The notes beneath the pieces are model-generated. The model was not told the DNA's origin. It worked only from the letters and a program-made list of their open reading frames with translations, and searched no databases. 64,000 bases of DNA from Populus alba (lineage: Eukaryota > Streptophyta > Magnoliopsida > Malpighiales > Salicaceae), in assembly GCF_005239225.2 (NCBI RefSeq), contig NC_133284.1:31916339-31980338 (forward strand), written 5' to 3'. A program made the position numbers and the translations under genes. Shown piece after piece: positions 47,655-60,588 of the stretch. How positions within the stretch are numbered: the stretch's first letter is position 1; every line of letters starts with the position of its first letter.

Positions 47655-50600
47655 AATGTCTGCTCCTTTACCACGGGAGCGAGCCCAACGCCTGTATGAG
47701 AAGGTATTTCCTTTTCTTCTTCTACAAACTCAGCCCTTTCCTTGTTATCTAAAACCCAAAACAAGGATCTTCCCTCTCCCCTTTTCTCTAGAGTGAAGCA
47801 ATCATGGGCTTATTTCTATTTGCTTCTTGCACAGAACCTTGAGTTGGAGAATAAGCGCCGGAGGTCAGCTCAGGCTCGAGTTCCATCTGATCCCAATTCA
47901 TGGCAACAGATGCGTGAGAACTATGAAGCGATAATTCTTGAGGACCATGGTTTTTCTGAGCAGCACAATATAGAATATTCTCTGTGGCAATTGCATTATA
48001 GGCGCATAGAGGAACTAAGATCTCACTATAGTGCTGTTTTAGCTTCTACTGGCTCAAATGCACCTCCAGGTCCGAAAGTTCCTGCACGACCTGATCGAAT
48101 CAACAAGATAAGGCTTCAATTTAAAACATTCCTTTCAGAAGCAACTGGATTTTATCACGATCTGATTCTGAAGATCAGAGCAAAGTATGGGCTTCCTCTG
48201 GGTTATTTTTCTGAGGATTCAGATAATCGAGCTGTTACGGAGACTGATGTTAAGAAAGGTTTGGTCTCTTGTCACCGTTGTTTGATATACTTGGGTGACC
48301 TGGCTAGGTATAAAGGACTATATGGGGATGGTGACTCCAAAACGCGTGAGTATGCAGCAGCTTCAAGTTACTACTTGCAAGCTGCATCTCTGTGGCCATC
48401 AAGCGGGAACCCCCATCACCAGGTTTGGTCTCAATAGCACATACAATCACAGTTCTTTTTGAAATTTTTTTTATGGTGATCCTGATCTCCTGTTTGACAA
48501 GAGCTTTAATCTTTGCAGCTTGCCATTTTGGCTTCCTATTCAGGGGATGAGTTGGTGGCTGTGTATCGCTATTTTAGGAGTCTGGCAGTGGATAATCCCT
48601 TTGCAACTGCAAGAGATAACTTGATTGTTGCTTTTGAGAAGGTATCTTTTTTATTGTGATCTTCTGTTTTTATGTGCCTCATCTTAAAACTTGATTAGCA
48701 AATTCTGAGTATGGAGATGTAGCTTGACTTGTGTCCTGAAGGCTAAGTGTTCTGCTAAAGCTAAAAGATGCACAGATTGATTGTATAGTCATCTACATGC
48801 AAAGTTTAACCTTTTAATATTTCTGTTCAAGTTAAGGTCATCTTTTGTGTATTGGCAGAATCGTCTTAGCTACTCTCAGCTGCTTGGGGATGCGAAAGTC
48901 TCTGGTGTCAAGGATTCACCTGTGCGCGTGACTGGCAAAGGTAGAGGAAAGGGAGAAGCAAACCCTGCATCTAAGGATATGAAACTGGAAGCAGGTGCTG
49001 TCAAGGAAAAGACATCTAATATTCGTGAGATGTACAAGTCCTTCTGTGTTCGGTTTGTCCGACTGAATGGCATTCTTTTCACACGCACTAGGTATTTTAC
49101 CTTGAAGTTTTCTTAATTTAATAGATTGTTAGCCTACTTCTGATGACTAATTTCCCTAGCGTCACTTTTTTCTTGGTCCAGCATGGAGACATTTTCGGAA
49201 GTTCTGGCACTGGTTAGCATGGGATTCTCAGAGCTTCTTTCTTCTGGACCAGAAGAGGAGCTGAATTTTGGTGCAGATGCTTCTGAAAATGGACTTTTTA
49301 TTGTTCGCCTCATCTCCATTCTTATATTTACTGTTCACCATGTGAAGAAGGAGGCTGAAGGTCAGACATATGCAGAAATCGTGCAGCGTGCTGTTCTGCT
49401 TCAGAATGCCTTTACTTCTGTTTTTGAGTTCATGGGACACATATTAGATAGGTGTGCACAGCTTCATGATCCCTCTTCAAGTTACCTATTACCTGGCATT
49501 ATGGTTTTTGTAGAATGGTTGGCTTGTTGTCCTGACATAGCATCAGGCAGTGACATAGATGAGAAACAGTCAGCTGTAAGATTGAACTTTTGGAATCACT
49601 GCATATCATTTTTGAACAAGATTGTTTCATGTTGCTCAATGTCTCTTGATGACAATGAAGACGAGATGTGCTTCTTTAACATGAGCCGTTATGAAGAAGG
49701 AGAAACAGAAAACCGGCTTGCTTTGTGGGAAGACTTTGAGTTGAGAGGGTTTTCACCACTTCTTCCTGCTCATACTATTTTAGACTTTTCAAGGAAGCAC
49801 ATGTTTGGAAGCGATGGCAGTAAGGAAAAAATAGCTCGTGCTAAAAGGATTCTAGCAGCAGGGAAGGCCTTAGCAAATATGGTTAGGGTCGATCAGCAAA
49901 CAATATATTTTGATTCAAAGATGAAAAAATTTGTTATTGGTGCTGAGCCTCAAATTTCAGATGATGGGTTGTTGAGAGCTGCTGATGTGATTCAAGAAAT
50001 GCAGCCTGAAGAAACAATGAATTTGGTAGCTTTGCAGCCTAATCCACACCCATACACTGAAGGTGAAGAGGAAGATGAAGTGATTGTTTTCAAGCCAGTA
50101 GTGACTGAGAAGAGAAATGATGTGCTTAGTCCAAAATGGGCCCCTCATGAAGGTCTGAAACCTAGTCGAAATGCAGCAGATGATTTGCACTTTTATGGCA
50201 GTTCTGTTTCAGCCCCTCTTGATAATCTTCGGCAGCAGGCTGCTTTTGATGCAGGTTCTCAGATATCTGTATCTCATGGTACTATTGTCCCTCCGCATCT
50301 CCAACTTATCCAGCCTCATACTTCAAAGTGGTTAGTTGAAGAAGCTGCTTCTCTTGCCAATGGCTTGAAAGGTGTCAGGTTCATGGAAAATGGGCATGTC
50401 ATGGAACATGAGATGCAGAAAGATTTAGGCATGGCCTATCCTGCTGTTCGTCCAGTTTCTGTCCAACAATCTCTGAATGTAAATACTGGTATGTTTTATG
50501 GTCAGACAAAAGTGGCAGAAACTGCTGTTCCATCAAAGGTTGATACTTATGCACCTTCTGGGGTTGTTGCTGAAAGTTTGGCTGTGAAGACATCGGCAGC

Positions 50601-51087
50601 TTTGCCACCAGGTTTCAGAAAAAGTCCAGTTAGCCGACCTCTAAGGCACCTTGGGCCTCCCCCAGGTTTTAATTCTGTTCCTCCTAAGCAAGCGAGTGAA
50701 CCAGTTTCTGGTTCAGTTTTGATGGCTGAGAATCCACTGCAGGATGATTATAGCTGGTTGGATGGCTATCAGCTGCCATCATCAGCAAAAGTCTCTGGGC
50801 TCAATGGTTCTGCTAATGTCATTTCTCATGCAGCACCACAGTACACAAGTAACAGCAATGGCTTGAGTGGGACAGCCAGCTTTCCCTTCCCAGGGAAACA
50901 GGTACCGCCAGTGCAAACCCAAGCAGAGAAACAGAAAGGCTGGCAGAACTATCTGGGTTTTGAGCAACAACGAGTACAGCAAGAACACCAGCTGCAGCAA
51001 CAACTCATTAATGGAAACCAGCAGTTTTCTCCAATTCCTGAGCAATATCATGGACAGTCCATCTGGGGTGGTCGTTATATTGTGTGA
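47635..51087 (+). CDS. SMG7: SMG7 (EST1-like) nonsense-mediated mRNA decay factor
   Basis: Five coding exons: 47635-47703, 47835-48422, 48519-48641, 48859-49091 and 49182-51087, giving 972 residues. The N-terminus (MIVQMDKMSAPLPRERAQRL ... NLELENKRRRSAQARVPSDP) is the 14-3-3-like TPR fold that binds phosphorylated UPF1. The middle (REMYKSFCVRFVRLNGILFT) belongs to the EST1 helical region. The long last exon encodes a low-complexity C-terminus with PPGF motifs (ALPPGFRKSP, LGPPPGFNS) and a Gln-rich tail. SMG7 triggers decay of mRNAs with premature stops, and in Arabidopsis it is also needed for exit from meiosis. ATG 47635 is chosen because the peptide MIVQMDKMSAP resembles the family start as I remember it; 47647 and 47656 are alternatives. 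Introns downstream of the stop are annotated separately. Confidence 0.95.
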
Positions 51088-51108
51088 ATCAGCATGGAAG
51101 CATAGATG

Positions 51109-51272
51109 GTAAGATTCAGGCTTACACACTGCATCTCACCCATCATTGGTGTGTAAGCTCTCTTATTGAATGTTGTCCTGATCTCACAAAATTCCTTTTA
51201 TCTTGAGGTTTTGAGAATGATTTCGGCGAATGTACTGCATCCTTTTGCTACCAAATACAAACTCCAACTCAG
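51109..51272 (+). other. Candidate first 3' UTR intron of SMG7
   Basis: The donor GATG|GTAAGA lies 21 bases after the stop codon. The best acceptor is a tandem CTCAG/CAG pair (NAGNAG), giving an exon start at 51273 or 51276. Plant SMG7 genes are known to carry 3' UTR introns, which supports the reading. Confidence 0.65.
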
Positions 51273-51344
51273 CAGCCTTGTCAAATTTAAAATTTAACTT
51301 TTTGTTGGAGAAAGCCTCCTTTGCGGGCACTTGCTATTGAACAG

Positions 51345-51472
51345 GTAAGTATCTATCTACTTTTTCGCTGACTAGATTATTCAACAAGCACTTGTTTGAT
51401 TTGGTTAAGTAGTGCATTTATGTGCTGTATATTGCATGCACTGATTACCATCTCAAAAACAGATTTCGCGGA
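51345..51472 (+). other. Candidate second 3' UTR intron of SMG7
   Basis: The consensus donor GAACAG|GTAAGT at 51345 and the acceptor TCAAAAACAG ending at 51472 bound a 128-base intron. After splicing of the first intron this junction lies about 90 bases downstream of the stop, far enough to mark the normal transcript as an NMD substrate. Confidence 0.7.
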
Positions 51473-53561
51473 GCTCTCCTGCATGGAGAAGACAAGTATT
51501 GCAACATCCTGATGATGTGAAATTTGTAAGAAGTAAATGCCTGGTCTGGTTACTTGGGTTGGAGATAGAACATGTTAATAAGAGCAACTGTTGGTTTTGG
51601 GCTTATATTCGGAGGAGTCGGTGGAATAAAGATATGGTGTACTCACCATCCTACTAAACTTTCGTTCTGCTCTCCGTTTTCTGGATTACTGGTATAGTCT
51701 CAGTCTACAGTGATATGTTATAGCTTGCTCAACCAGTTCTGTGCCAGTTAACTTCAGAGCTCTAGTTGGGAGAGTGCCAGGGAATGATATCAGCGCCAGA
51801 AGCTGGAGGGTAGCATGTTGATATTATCAGAAGTTCTTTATATGGATGATTGGAAGTCTCATGTGCATGGTCTTAAGAGTCCATAGAAGAAAGACTTTTT
51901 ATTTTTATTTTTATTGTATGATGTTATTTACGGGTTACAAGTGACCTGGTTCAGACCCTAACTTTCAGGAATAAGTCATTGAACGGTGTCCTTTCTATGT
52001 CAAAGACACTATTATGTTTGGAGTCATGCATTTTTTTTTTATGCTATATGTTTGTTAAGTCGCTAGTTTTCTTTTGGGTCAATGTATGGATGCTTGTCGG
52101 GCCAAATACGTGTTGGGCTTCACTTACAGGTTTGCTGATTCAAGTCTGCACCATGGCTCGTGCAACCATTTGACAACAATGTGTTTTTGTGTTTTTTTTT
52201 TCTTTTTTTAAATAATTTATTTTTTATTTTTTTTTCTTTTCTTTGAATTAATAATTTTTTGGTGTTTTTAGATTATTTTGATGTATTCATATTAAAAAAA
52301 TAAAAAAATATTATTTTAATATATTTTTAAATAAAAAATATATTAAAAAACAATTTTAATAGCATTGGAGTGTTATTTATGAAGCCGAAATGTGCTAATA
52401 CGTGCTCCGTTTGAAGTTTTACATCTTGTTGCTTAGGATCAACGAGCATTGTATGTGCTCCTCTAAGCCGGACACTACAAATGGATTCTCGATCAGTGGA
52501 TTATTCATCTCATCTCACTATGGAATTGGGGTTGTTTTTTACTGCTTCTTGGCTGTGACAGCATTGCTCTTGATACTACTTGCCAGTAGCCACTGTCTTG
52601 CTGTGACAATTACTGTGCCGGTTTATAATTAATAAAGTATAAATGATCCTACATGCTTAATTATTATTACAATAACTCCCGCCAAACTAACTAAGAGCTC
52701 CTCCTTAATTATTTCTTAAAAAAGAACTTTGGACCTGAGAAAGAGGAAATGTGACAAATTAAAGGGGTTTTTTCATATTTTGTTTGGATGATGTTGCCAT
52801 CGCGAGTTCAAAATTATTGTGAGACAGGTAGAAAGAAATGGTGAAATGTTAAAAAAAAGGGGGTCAGGTTTTAGAGTCAACCCAAGTTGATTTTTGTGTG
52901 GACAGAAGAGTTAATTTGTCAACCCAAGTGGCTAATTGACTACAATCTTTTCAGATATGAAACGTGAGGACAGTGGAAATCAAACTGTCTCGGTGAAAAT
53001 AAAAATAAAGAGAGTTGGAGGATACTGTCCAGAACCTAACTTGGTTGATAGATGGAAGAGAAATCACACCATGTTTCCCAGAGCGGGACCATGGAGTTTT
53101 GTTTAATTAAAAGATGATGAAGAGGAGTGCTTTACCGACATCTTATCGGAGTCTTTTTCTAGGTCACAATCAGAAGACCTTAAGTGCAGGATTCACATTT
53201 GCAGTAGTCGAACTCAACACGCCGTGCAAGGAGTCGGTGCGTTTTGTCATTGCATCGATTTTTCATTTCGTGTACCTGATTGTTAGCCCTTGGCAGCTAC
53301 CCCGGATCTCGGTACATTATTTTTATTTAAAATTATTTTAATTTGTTAACGTAAACAGATAAGAAACAATGTCTGAAGAAATAAAAAATGAAGGTCTTAA
53401 AATAGCTTCCCTCCCTTCAATTAACTTTCTTTACTTCACAAAGTATCACCATTATAGATTCAAGCATTTATTTGGCTGTACATCTTTCCATTTCCTTAAT
53501 TGTTTTTCATTTTTTTTTTATATTTCTCATTAATAAATTTAATCTCTCTATAATAAGAATC

Positions 53562-53605
<44 letters not shown>

Positions 53606-54479
53606 TCCCCTCCCAAATACAAATAAAAGCCTGAGCAGCTAGCAATGCGTTCTTACAAACCATGAAAGTCTACCTTTCCAGGCGCCCAAATTACAGGAAA
53701 AAACGAATCCTCGTTTACATGGTAAGGAGGAGGATGGAGAAGAGGCAACAGCTTGCATTTCCATTTAGATACGTGATAGATTGCACATCCTTCTTCCTGT
53801 ATTATCATAAATTCCAGAGTCCTTTTCCATTTATTTATATAAAAAAGAATATTAAATTCTTTCTCTCTCACAAAGTCTCATTTGTCAATGTTAGCGAAAC
53901 GTTCCAGAGCAGATAATATTGGCAATCTTGTATTATTGTGACAGATATCCTAAAAGTGAAGGGACGTTTTAACAGTGTTTTTCCTGCTTACATTTCACTT
54001 GGACTCCAGCAGTAAAATTATTAATTTACTCTTCACTCAAATAACAAATGGACTTACTTAGAATAGTATTAAGCTATGTTTGTTTTATATGAACATTAAA
54101 AATACTAAATTGTTTTTGGAGACAAAAAATGATGGCTTTAGTCAAATAGTATTATCGGTTTTAGATTAAAGTTAGATTACCAAAATACTTTTTAAACCAA
54201 AACAATTAAAGGATATTTATGTCTTTTTACATTGGTTATTTTGTTATTTTTCAATTTTTATCGATGATATTATTGTATTTTTTCATAATAAAATAATATT
54301 AGATTTCAAAAAGTTATTGGCATGGATGTTGCACGTGTTGGCACGTGGGAGACACCCGTGTATTTTAGGTGGCGCTCCCCATTGTTAAACTTGACCATTC
54401 GATGTATAGTTAGATGCGTTGTCGTGTCCCTTTTCAACTAGTGTAGCACGTGTCATCAACGAGTTGGTGGTTTGTTTTA
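51473..54479. other. SMG7 3' UTR end and gene-free intergenic DNA
   Basis: The SMG7 transcript probably ends between 51650 and 52000. The rest has no supported gene. It contains a dispersed-core repeat copy (about 52190-52370, inverted), short open frames without recognisable motifs (for example 53662-53916), and a (TA)n microsatellite at about 53566-53603. Confidence 0.5.
53566..53603. repeat. (TA)n microsatellite
   Basis: About 19 uninterrupted TA dinucleotides. Likely length-polymorphic; no associated feature. Confidence 0.95.
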
Positions 54480-55410
54480 GGCCATGTTTGTTCCATGAAA
54501 AGTAGTTTTCGGGAAACCATTTTCCAAACTTTCCTGTGTTTGTTTGCCATTAGAAAAGTTGGTCAACGAAAAACACTTTCCGGTCAACAGAAAACATTTT
54601 CTAGTCAACGAAAAACACTTTCCGGTTAATGAAAAATGCTTTTCACTCAAAGAAAAATTTGGCTTGGTTTTCAGGAAAATATTTTTCCTTTTAACTGTGT
54701 TTGTTTTCTGGAAAGTGGTTTCCAGGAAATCACTTTTCAAACTTTCTTGTGTTTGTTTGCTATTAGAAAAGTTGGTCAACAGAAAACACTTTCCAGTAAA
54801 GAGAAAATTTAGCTTGGTTTTCAGGAAAATGTTTTCCTGAAAAATTTGGACGGAAAACACTTTCTGAAAGTTGTGAAAAATTTAAAAATATCATTATTTG
54901 TTGATTATAGAAAATTTGATCCTCAAACTTTTGATTGCTATATATATTTTGTTTTGAATATTTATTTTTCAATTTCATCTCTTAAAATTTTATTTTTATA
55001 TTAATTTTGGTCCTTATTTTTATAATTGCTATTTGCTTTTTCGTTATCATTTTTTTATTGAAATTTTTTGTCTATCAAATTTGGTCCTCATTCTTTTGAT
55101 TGTTACTTATTTTATTTGAAATAATTTATGAAATTATATTTCTTTTCAATTTCATTCTCATTCAACTTTTTAATTTGTAAGATTTGTTCCTCATTATTTT
55201 AATAAACTTGAGATAAATAAAATATTAATAAGTTATTTTCCAGCTCATTTTCCATGACATAACCAAACACTGAAAAATGTTTTCCAACTTATTTTTCATT
55301 ACACTACCAAATATCAAAAAATACTTTCTTGGAATTCACTTTCTCGGAATTCACTTTCCTCAAAATTCACTTTAAAAAAAGAAACTACTTTCCAACAAAC
55401 AAACGGGGTC
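54480..55410. mobile_element. Non-autonomous TIR-like element, copy 2 (inverted, with reduplicated end)
   Basis: The block begins GGCCATGTTTGTTCC and ends AACAAACAAACGGGGTC. Read on the minus strand its interior follows 8491-9286 closely, sharing for example 'caagtttattaaaataatga', 'caataaaaaaatgataacga' and 'gaaaaataaatattcaaaac'. The left end is unusual: the terminal block containing 'agaaaagttggtcaac' and 'ggcttggttttcaggaaaat' occurs twice, at about 54480-54690 and 54695-54840. Within the first copy, 'aacgaaaaacactttccggt' is itself repeated. No transposase is encoded. The long frames read here (54477-54860 on the minus strand and 54544-54840 on the plus strand) are products of this internal repetition. 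Confidence 0.72.
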
Positions 55411-56657
55411 TTAGGCCCTTTCTTTTTTCTCTTCTTTTTTTCTCTATCATCTCCTAAAAATTGCTAATTGGTCTTTTTTGTTTTTTTAGTATTTATGATT
55501 TGATCCATTTTCTTTTAATTTTCTTTTAATTTTTGTTCTTGACTCTTTAACAAAAGTTTTGTTTTCTTTCAATTTATTTCTCCAATTTCAATTTGTAATA
55601 TATTAATACCTTTTTAATTTGATCCTTATTCTTTTTATTTATTATTTTCTTTACTTGTCCCTTTTATATAAGTTTATTTTTTTAAATTTCACCCTTTAAT
55701 CCAAGTTTATTTTGTGCTATTTTTTTTTTCAATTTGATCCTTAATTTTTTTTGTTGGAGTTATTTTTCTCTTCAATTTAATTCTCCAAACAAAAATTTGT
55801 GTCCTTTTTTCTTTTAATTTCTTTTTTTAATCCTTTTCCCTTTTGTGTAAGTGTTCTTTATTTTCGATTTAGTACTTCAATTTTAATTTTTCATATATAT
55901 TTTTTTATTTGATCTTTATTTTTTGGATTTCTCTCTGTTTTTTTCCTTAACTCTTTTATAAATTTTTTATTAGTTTTTAATCTCACATTTCAAACCAAAT
56001 TTATGTTGTGTTATTTTTTTTCAATTTTTCCTCATTCTTTTATTTCCCTTTCCTTTTCTTTTAGTTATTTTTCTTTTCAATTTAAACCTCCAATCAAAAA
56101 AATTTAGTTGCCCTCAATTTTTTTATTATGATTTTTACCCTCATTATTGTAATTATCATTTTTTTATTTTAAATCTTTTTTTGTAGTTAATTTTTTTCCC
56201 CGTTATGTTCTTTAATATTTGTTGACTTGACCTAATTTTCTCATCTTTTTTTTAATCCAATTTCATGCTCTCATTGTTTTTTCAAGGTATCATAATATTT
56301 TTTTAAAGTAATTTGTTTGGTTAATATCACTTTTTTTATTTAATTAAAAGAAAATTAATTTATTAATCTCAAGTCGATATTATAGCTCAAATTATTAATA
56401 TTGTTTTTTTGAAGGAAAATTCAGACCCGCTCGTGACTAGTCACTACTAGGCACTGTTGGCGTGAAAACACCAACTTTAATGCATCCAGTCAATTTCTAT
56501 GCCCCACAAGAATCAAAATGGGAAATATCTTTGTCATAAGAGGATTGGGCACATGGCGAAAAAGACAAGCAACGCCCACTGCATCTAACTCAACACAACA
56601 AGCTACCATTGCCGAAAGCTTCCTCTCCCTTTCTCTCCTCTACTGATCTATCTGCAA
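55411..56657. other. T-rich degenerate repeat DNA and NPC2 promoter region
   Basis: From 55411 to about 56400 the plus strand is T-rich with recurring phrases such as 'aatttgatccttattctttt' and 'tttcaatttcat', the reverse-complement style of the repeat block at 9287-10200. From about 56400 composition normalises and the last 200 bases form the probable promoter and leader of the NPC gene. No other gene. Confidence 0.5.
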
Positions 56658-59600
56658 ATGCAACAAAACATGTCCGCAAAAAGACCACCTAAACTAGCCA
56701 CTTCCATCTTCGTCTTCCTCCTTGTACTCCTCCATGACCAAATCCATGCAAGCCCAATAAAAAATGTTGTGGTTTTAGTGATGGAAAATCGTTCTTTTGA
56801 TCACATGCTAGGCTGGATGAAGAAAATCAACCCTGAAATCAATGGTGTTGATGGCACTCAATGGAATCCACTGAACATAACGGATCCAAAATCACCAAAA
56901 TTCTTCTTCAATAACCAAGCTCAGTATGTTGACCCTGATCCTGGCCACTCTTTTCAAGCAATAAGGGAGCAGATATTTGGGTCTGAAGACACGTCCAAGA
57001 ATCCTCCTCCCATGAACGGCTTTGCTCAGCAGGCTTTCTCTATGGACCCATCAGCCAACATGTCCCGGGACGTGATGAACGGATTCCAGCCTGATATGCT
57101 AGCTGTTTACCGGGCACTTGTATCGGAATTTGCTGTCTTTGACAGGTACAGCCATTCCTTTTTGTCTGTCCAAATTTAACCAAGCTACGTGCTAACGATT
57201 CCATTTTTCAAACTAAACACTGGTTTTCACTCTATCCACAATCATATAGAATGGATACATAATCCAATAATGTCATGATTAATCTCAGGACTGTACCAAT
57301 GGCATGTTCTAGATGGGATTTAACCATAAGAAAAAGCAGAGAGAAAAAAGATAGCTCAACGGATGGTTAATTTTCGTCTCCAAAAGCCTCCTTCATCTTC
57401 TCTTTAGTTCTTACACATGCCATGTGCAGTTAGTAGGAAACCGATTTTTCTTTCTTTCTTTTGTATAAAAAAAGGGAAAGATTTTTTATTTTAATTATAG
57501 AAATCTATGCTGCTTAAGGGGCCTTTTGTCTATAACCCTCCATAAACTGGAAGGAGAACGTTCCTCTAGCCAGTCTATCTAGTCATCTACATATATAATT
57601 TTTGTGAAAAAAAAAAAAAACTGAGAGTATTAAATTAATTTGTCGACTATGAAATACCCACTTAGCTATAATTTTGCAAGTACATGTAAAAGCACATGCA
57701 ATGTCCAATTAACAACAACCATTCCGGTACTGGCAGGTGGTTTGCTTCGGTTCCATCATCTACACAACCCAACCGGCTATTTGTGCATTCAGGCACGTCT
57801 GCCGGAGCCACCAGCAACATCCCGGCAATGCTCGCTAAGGGGTACCCTCAAAGAACAATTTTCGAAAACCTTGACGATGCTGGAATATCTTGGGGAATAT
57901 ACTACCAGAACATCCCGGCCACATTGTTTTATAGGAACCTGAGGAAGGTCAAGTACACTGCTAGATTCCATCCTTATGACTCGTCGTTTAAGAAGGATGC
58001 GAAAAAAGGCAAGCTTCCTGGTTATGTTGTGATTGAGCAGCGGTACACGGACTTGAAGACATCCCCCGCCAACGATGATCATCCTTCCCATGATGTTTAT
58101 CAAGGGCAAATGTTTGTCAAAGAGGTGCTCGCCATTTTTTGTTTTACATATATTTTGGACAGTCATTCACGTGCATGTAGGTGGTTCTATCAGTGTTCTA
58201 CGTTTTTTTTAATTTTTACAAGAGCACCGTTGTTGAGATTGTCCGAGTTTTTTTCCTTAAACATGTCTTCTCCACCCCCCCTCCCCTCTCAATCGCAAGA
58301 AACATTTTTGTAATTCTGGAGATTGCAGGTGTACGAGACACTAAGGGCAAGTCCACAATGGAACAAGACACTGTTAGTAATCACATACGACGAGCATGGT
58401 GGGTTCTACGATCACGTGGCTACACCTGTAACTGGGGTCCCTAGTCCGGACGGGATAGTGGGACCAGCGCCTTTTTTTTTCAAGTTTGATAGACTCGGGG
58501 TTAGAGTTCCCTCTATCATGGTCTCCCCGTGGATAGAGAAGGGCACCGGTAAGTAGCACATCACTTTCAGAGCGAATTCCGGCATATATTACTTGCTCTG
58601 TGCGCATTGATTCATAGCATTATCATATACGTTTAAGGGCTAGCTTTAACTTAAATGTCACCCAGCCATATCTTCATGAAGATGTGTTTCGAAACGGGAT
58701 ATAAATTGTGTTTTTAAAAGTTTTAAATTTTTTTATTTAAAAAAGAGAAATAGGTGACCACCTGCTTCTTTTTGTGTTTTTCGCACTCGCCCATTGTCAG
58801 TGCGTGAAATGAAATCCTCGTGGATGACAACCAGGCTAGCGAAAAAGTGACAAATACCAACTTCTCACTTCCCTTGTTTTCATCGACCAACGTACATGTC
58901 TTAATGTGAGGAGATTAATTATGTCTGGAGAATCAAGATCTCGTGTGTGATTTTCTCAAATGGAAGGCAAGGAAAATTGTCGGTGTATAGCATCATCGTG
59001 TAATCATTTTGCTGATAATTGACTGGAGGAGTGTTGACCTATCATGCTGGAAATGAGAAATTAACTAAAAATTGATGGATGTTGCTTTGTCATGGTGGTG
59101 CAGTTGTCCATGGACCCAATGGGTCACCATTTCCAACGTCAGAATACGAGCACTCATCCATTCCTGCGACGGTGAAGAAGCTCTTCAACATGACCGCTTT
59201 CTTGACAAAGAGGGATGAATGGGCGGGTACCTTTGAAGGCATCGTACAGACTCGGACTGAGCCTAGAACTGATTGCCCAGGTGAGCCACCTTAACTCGTT
59301 TTCCAGGCTTGGAATAGGTGAGCTTTTTGCTAACGATTGTTCTTGTTCTCGTCCCCTCTCCTGAATAGAGCAACTACCGATTCCAACTCGGATCAGGAAG
59401 AGTGAGCCCAATGAAGATGCCAAGCTTACCGAATTTCAGCAGGAGCTACTACAGCTTGCAGCTGTGCTAAAAGGAGAGGATACTTTGACGAGTTACCTTG
59501 AAAAGATAGGGAAGGAAATGACAGTCAAGCAAGGGAATGATTACATGGAGGATGCAGTGAAACGATTCTTGGAAGCAGGCCTTCATGCTTCGAGGATGGG

Positions 59601-59679
59601 AGTTGATGAAGAACAAATTGTTCAAATGAGGCCCTCCCTCACTACAAGAACATCCAAACCAACAACCAATCAACCATGA
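56658..59679 (+). CDS. NPC2: Non-specific phospholipase C, NPC2 type
   Basis: Five exons: 56658-57145, 57737-58124, 58329-58548, 59104-59280 and 59369-59679, giving 527 residues. A hydrophobic N-terminus (about 13-31, [14 protein letters not shown]) is a signal peptide or anchor. The phosphoesterase family motifs are clear: ENRSFDH at residues 43-49, [57 protein letters not shown] and [13 protein letters not shown]. These enzymes hydrolyse phosphatidylcholine and related lipids to diacylglycerol and a phospho-headgroup. Phrases such as [16 protein letters not shown] and [16 protein letters not shown] fit NPC2 better than NPC1 or NPC6 as I remember them. ATG 56658 is the first in-frame ATG; 56670 is an alternative that gives MSAKRPPK. 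Confidence 0.93.
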
Positions 59680-60588
59680 TGATCTTTGTTACATGCTCAG
59701 CAACATTAGCAATTGTATACACAGAAAAAAAACATAAACAATTGTGAAACAAATAAAGGTTTCTCCATTTCTTGCTGTACTGATACTGTTTTATAATGAA
59801 ATCAAGCTCAGCATGACTACAAGATCACAGAAAAAAAAATCCATTACCCTAATACATCCAGAAACATTTTAATGGATGTCGACAAATTAAAAAAACACAA
59901 TTGCATAGCAATATTCCAGGGCTCATGCATCCTAGAGCTAATGCTTGCAGAACAAGAGCTCCAAGAAGTTCACTTAAAACATGACAGCAAGAGGATTCCG
60001 TAGATGAACCACTAGAACTTGCACCTCTACTACAGTCGGGCACACTCTTCTTGTTTAGATATATGCTTTTCACTATCTCAGAGTAATGTCAGGGGGGAAT
60101 CAGCAGGAACAATGGACTACATTAGTGGAAATTAGGCCTTTATTAACTAAAACAACAACATGAAAGACGACCTCAGTCTACTGAAAAGTCTCCAAACAGA
60201 AATAGTCGTACAAATGCCAATCAAATTAACCTGCCCGTTGACTTTCAGCCACGGTTAGCACAAGACAACTTACTTCACCATCGTTTCATAAACAGCAAAG
60301 ATTACTACAAACTGTGAAAGCAAGAAATTCCCAATTTACAGGTCTGAAACATTCAAAATTCAAAACTCAGCATTATTTCAAGTGTAGCAGATATGTGTAC
60401 AAAAAGAATCCAGAGTCCTTCATGATCAATTCACGAAGTGTCACTAACCAAAGACCCCCCTGTTTTGAAGGCATTCCTATTTTCCTATACCACTATTCTG
60501 TTATCTTGTAGATAGTATGGGTGAATCTCTCACGCAAGAGATTTGCATTGAACCAAGGATCAATGAGCTTATGATCCAGATCTCAATC
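59680..60588. other. Convergent 3' UTR region between NPC2 and the arabinosyltransferase gene
   Basis: The two genes point at each other across 909 bases. The NPC2 3' UTR probably ends near 59750-59850, where AATAAAGG occurs at 59753. The minus-strand gene's 3' UTR occupies an unknown part of the remainder. No further gene is seen. Confidence 0.5.

Noticed and set aside
47742..47834. Open-frame start upstream of the second SMG7 coding exon.
   Set aside because: It lies in the intron: the acceptor TTGCACAG ends at 47834 and the family protein continues from AACCTTGAG.
53662..53916. 84-codon basic open frame, considered as a small secreted or signalling peptide.
   Set aside because: No signal peptide, no Cys pattern, and the C-terminal part is AT-driven. 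No conservation can be judged here.
54477..54860. 127- and 98-codon open frames on opposite strands with repeated 'GKCFSLT' / 'VNEKHFP' units.
   Set aside because: The repeated peptide simply reflects the reduplicated terminal repeat of the TIR-like element. Both strands are open for the same reason, so it is not a gene.
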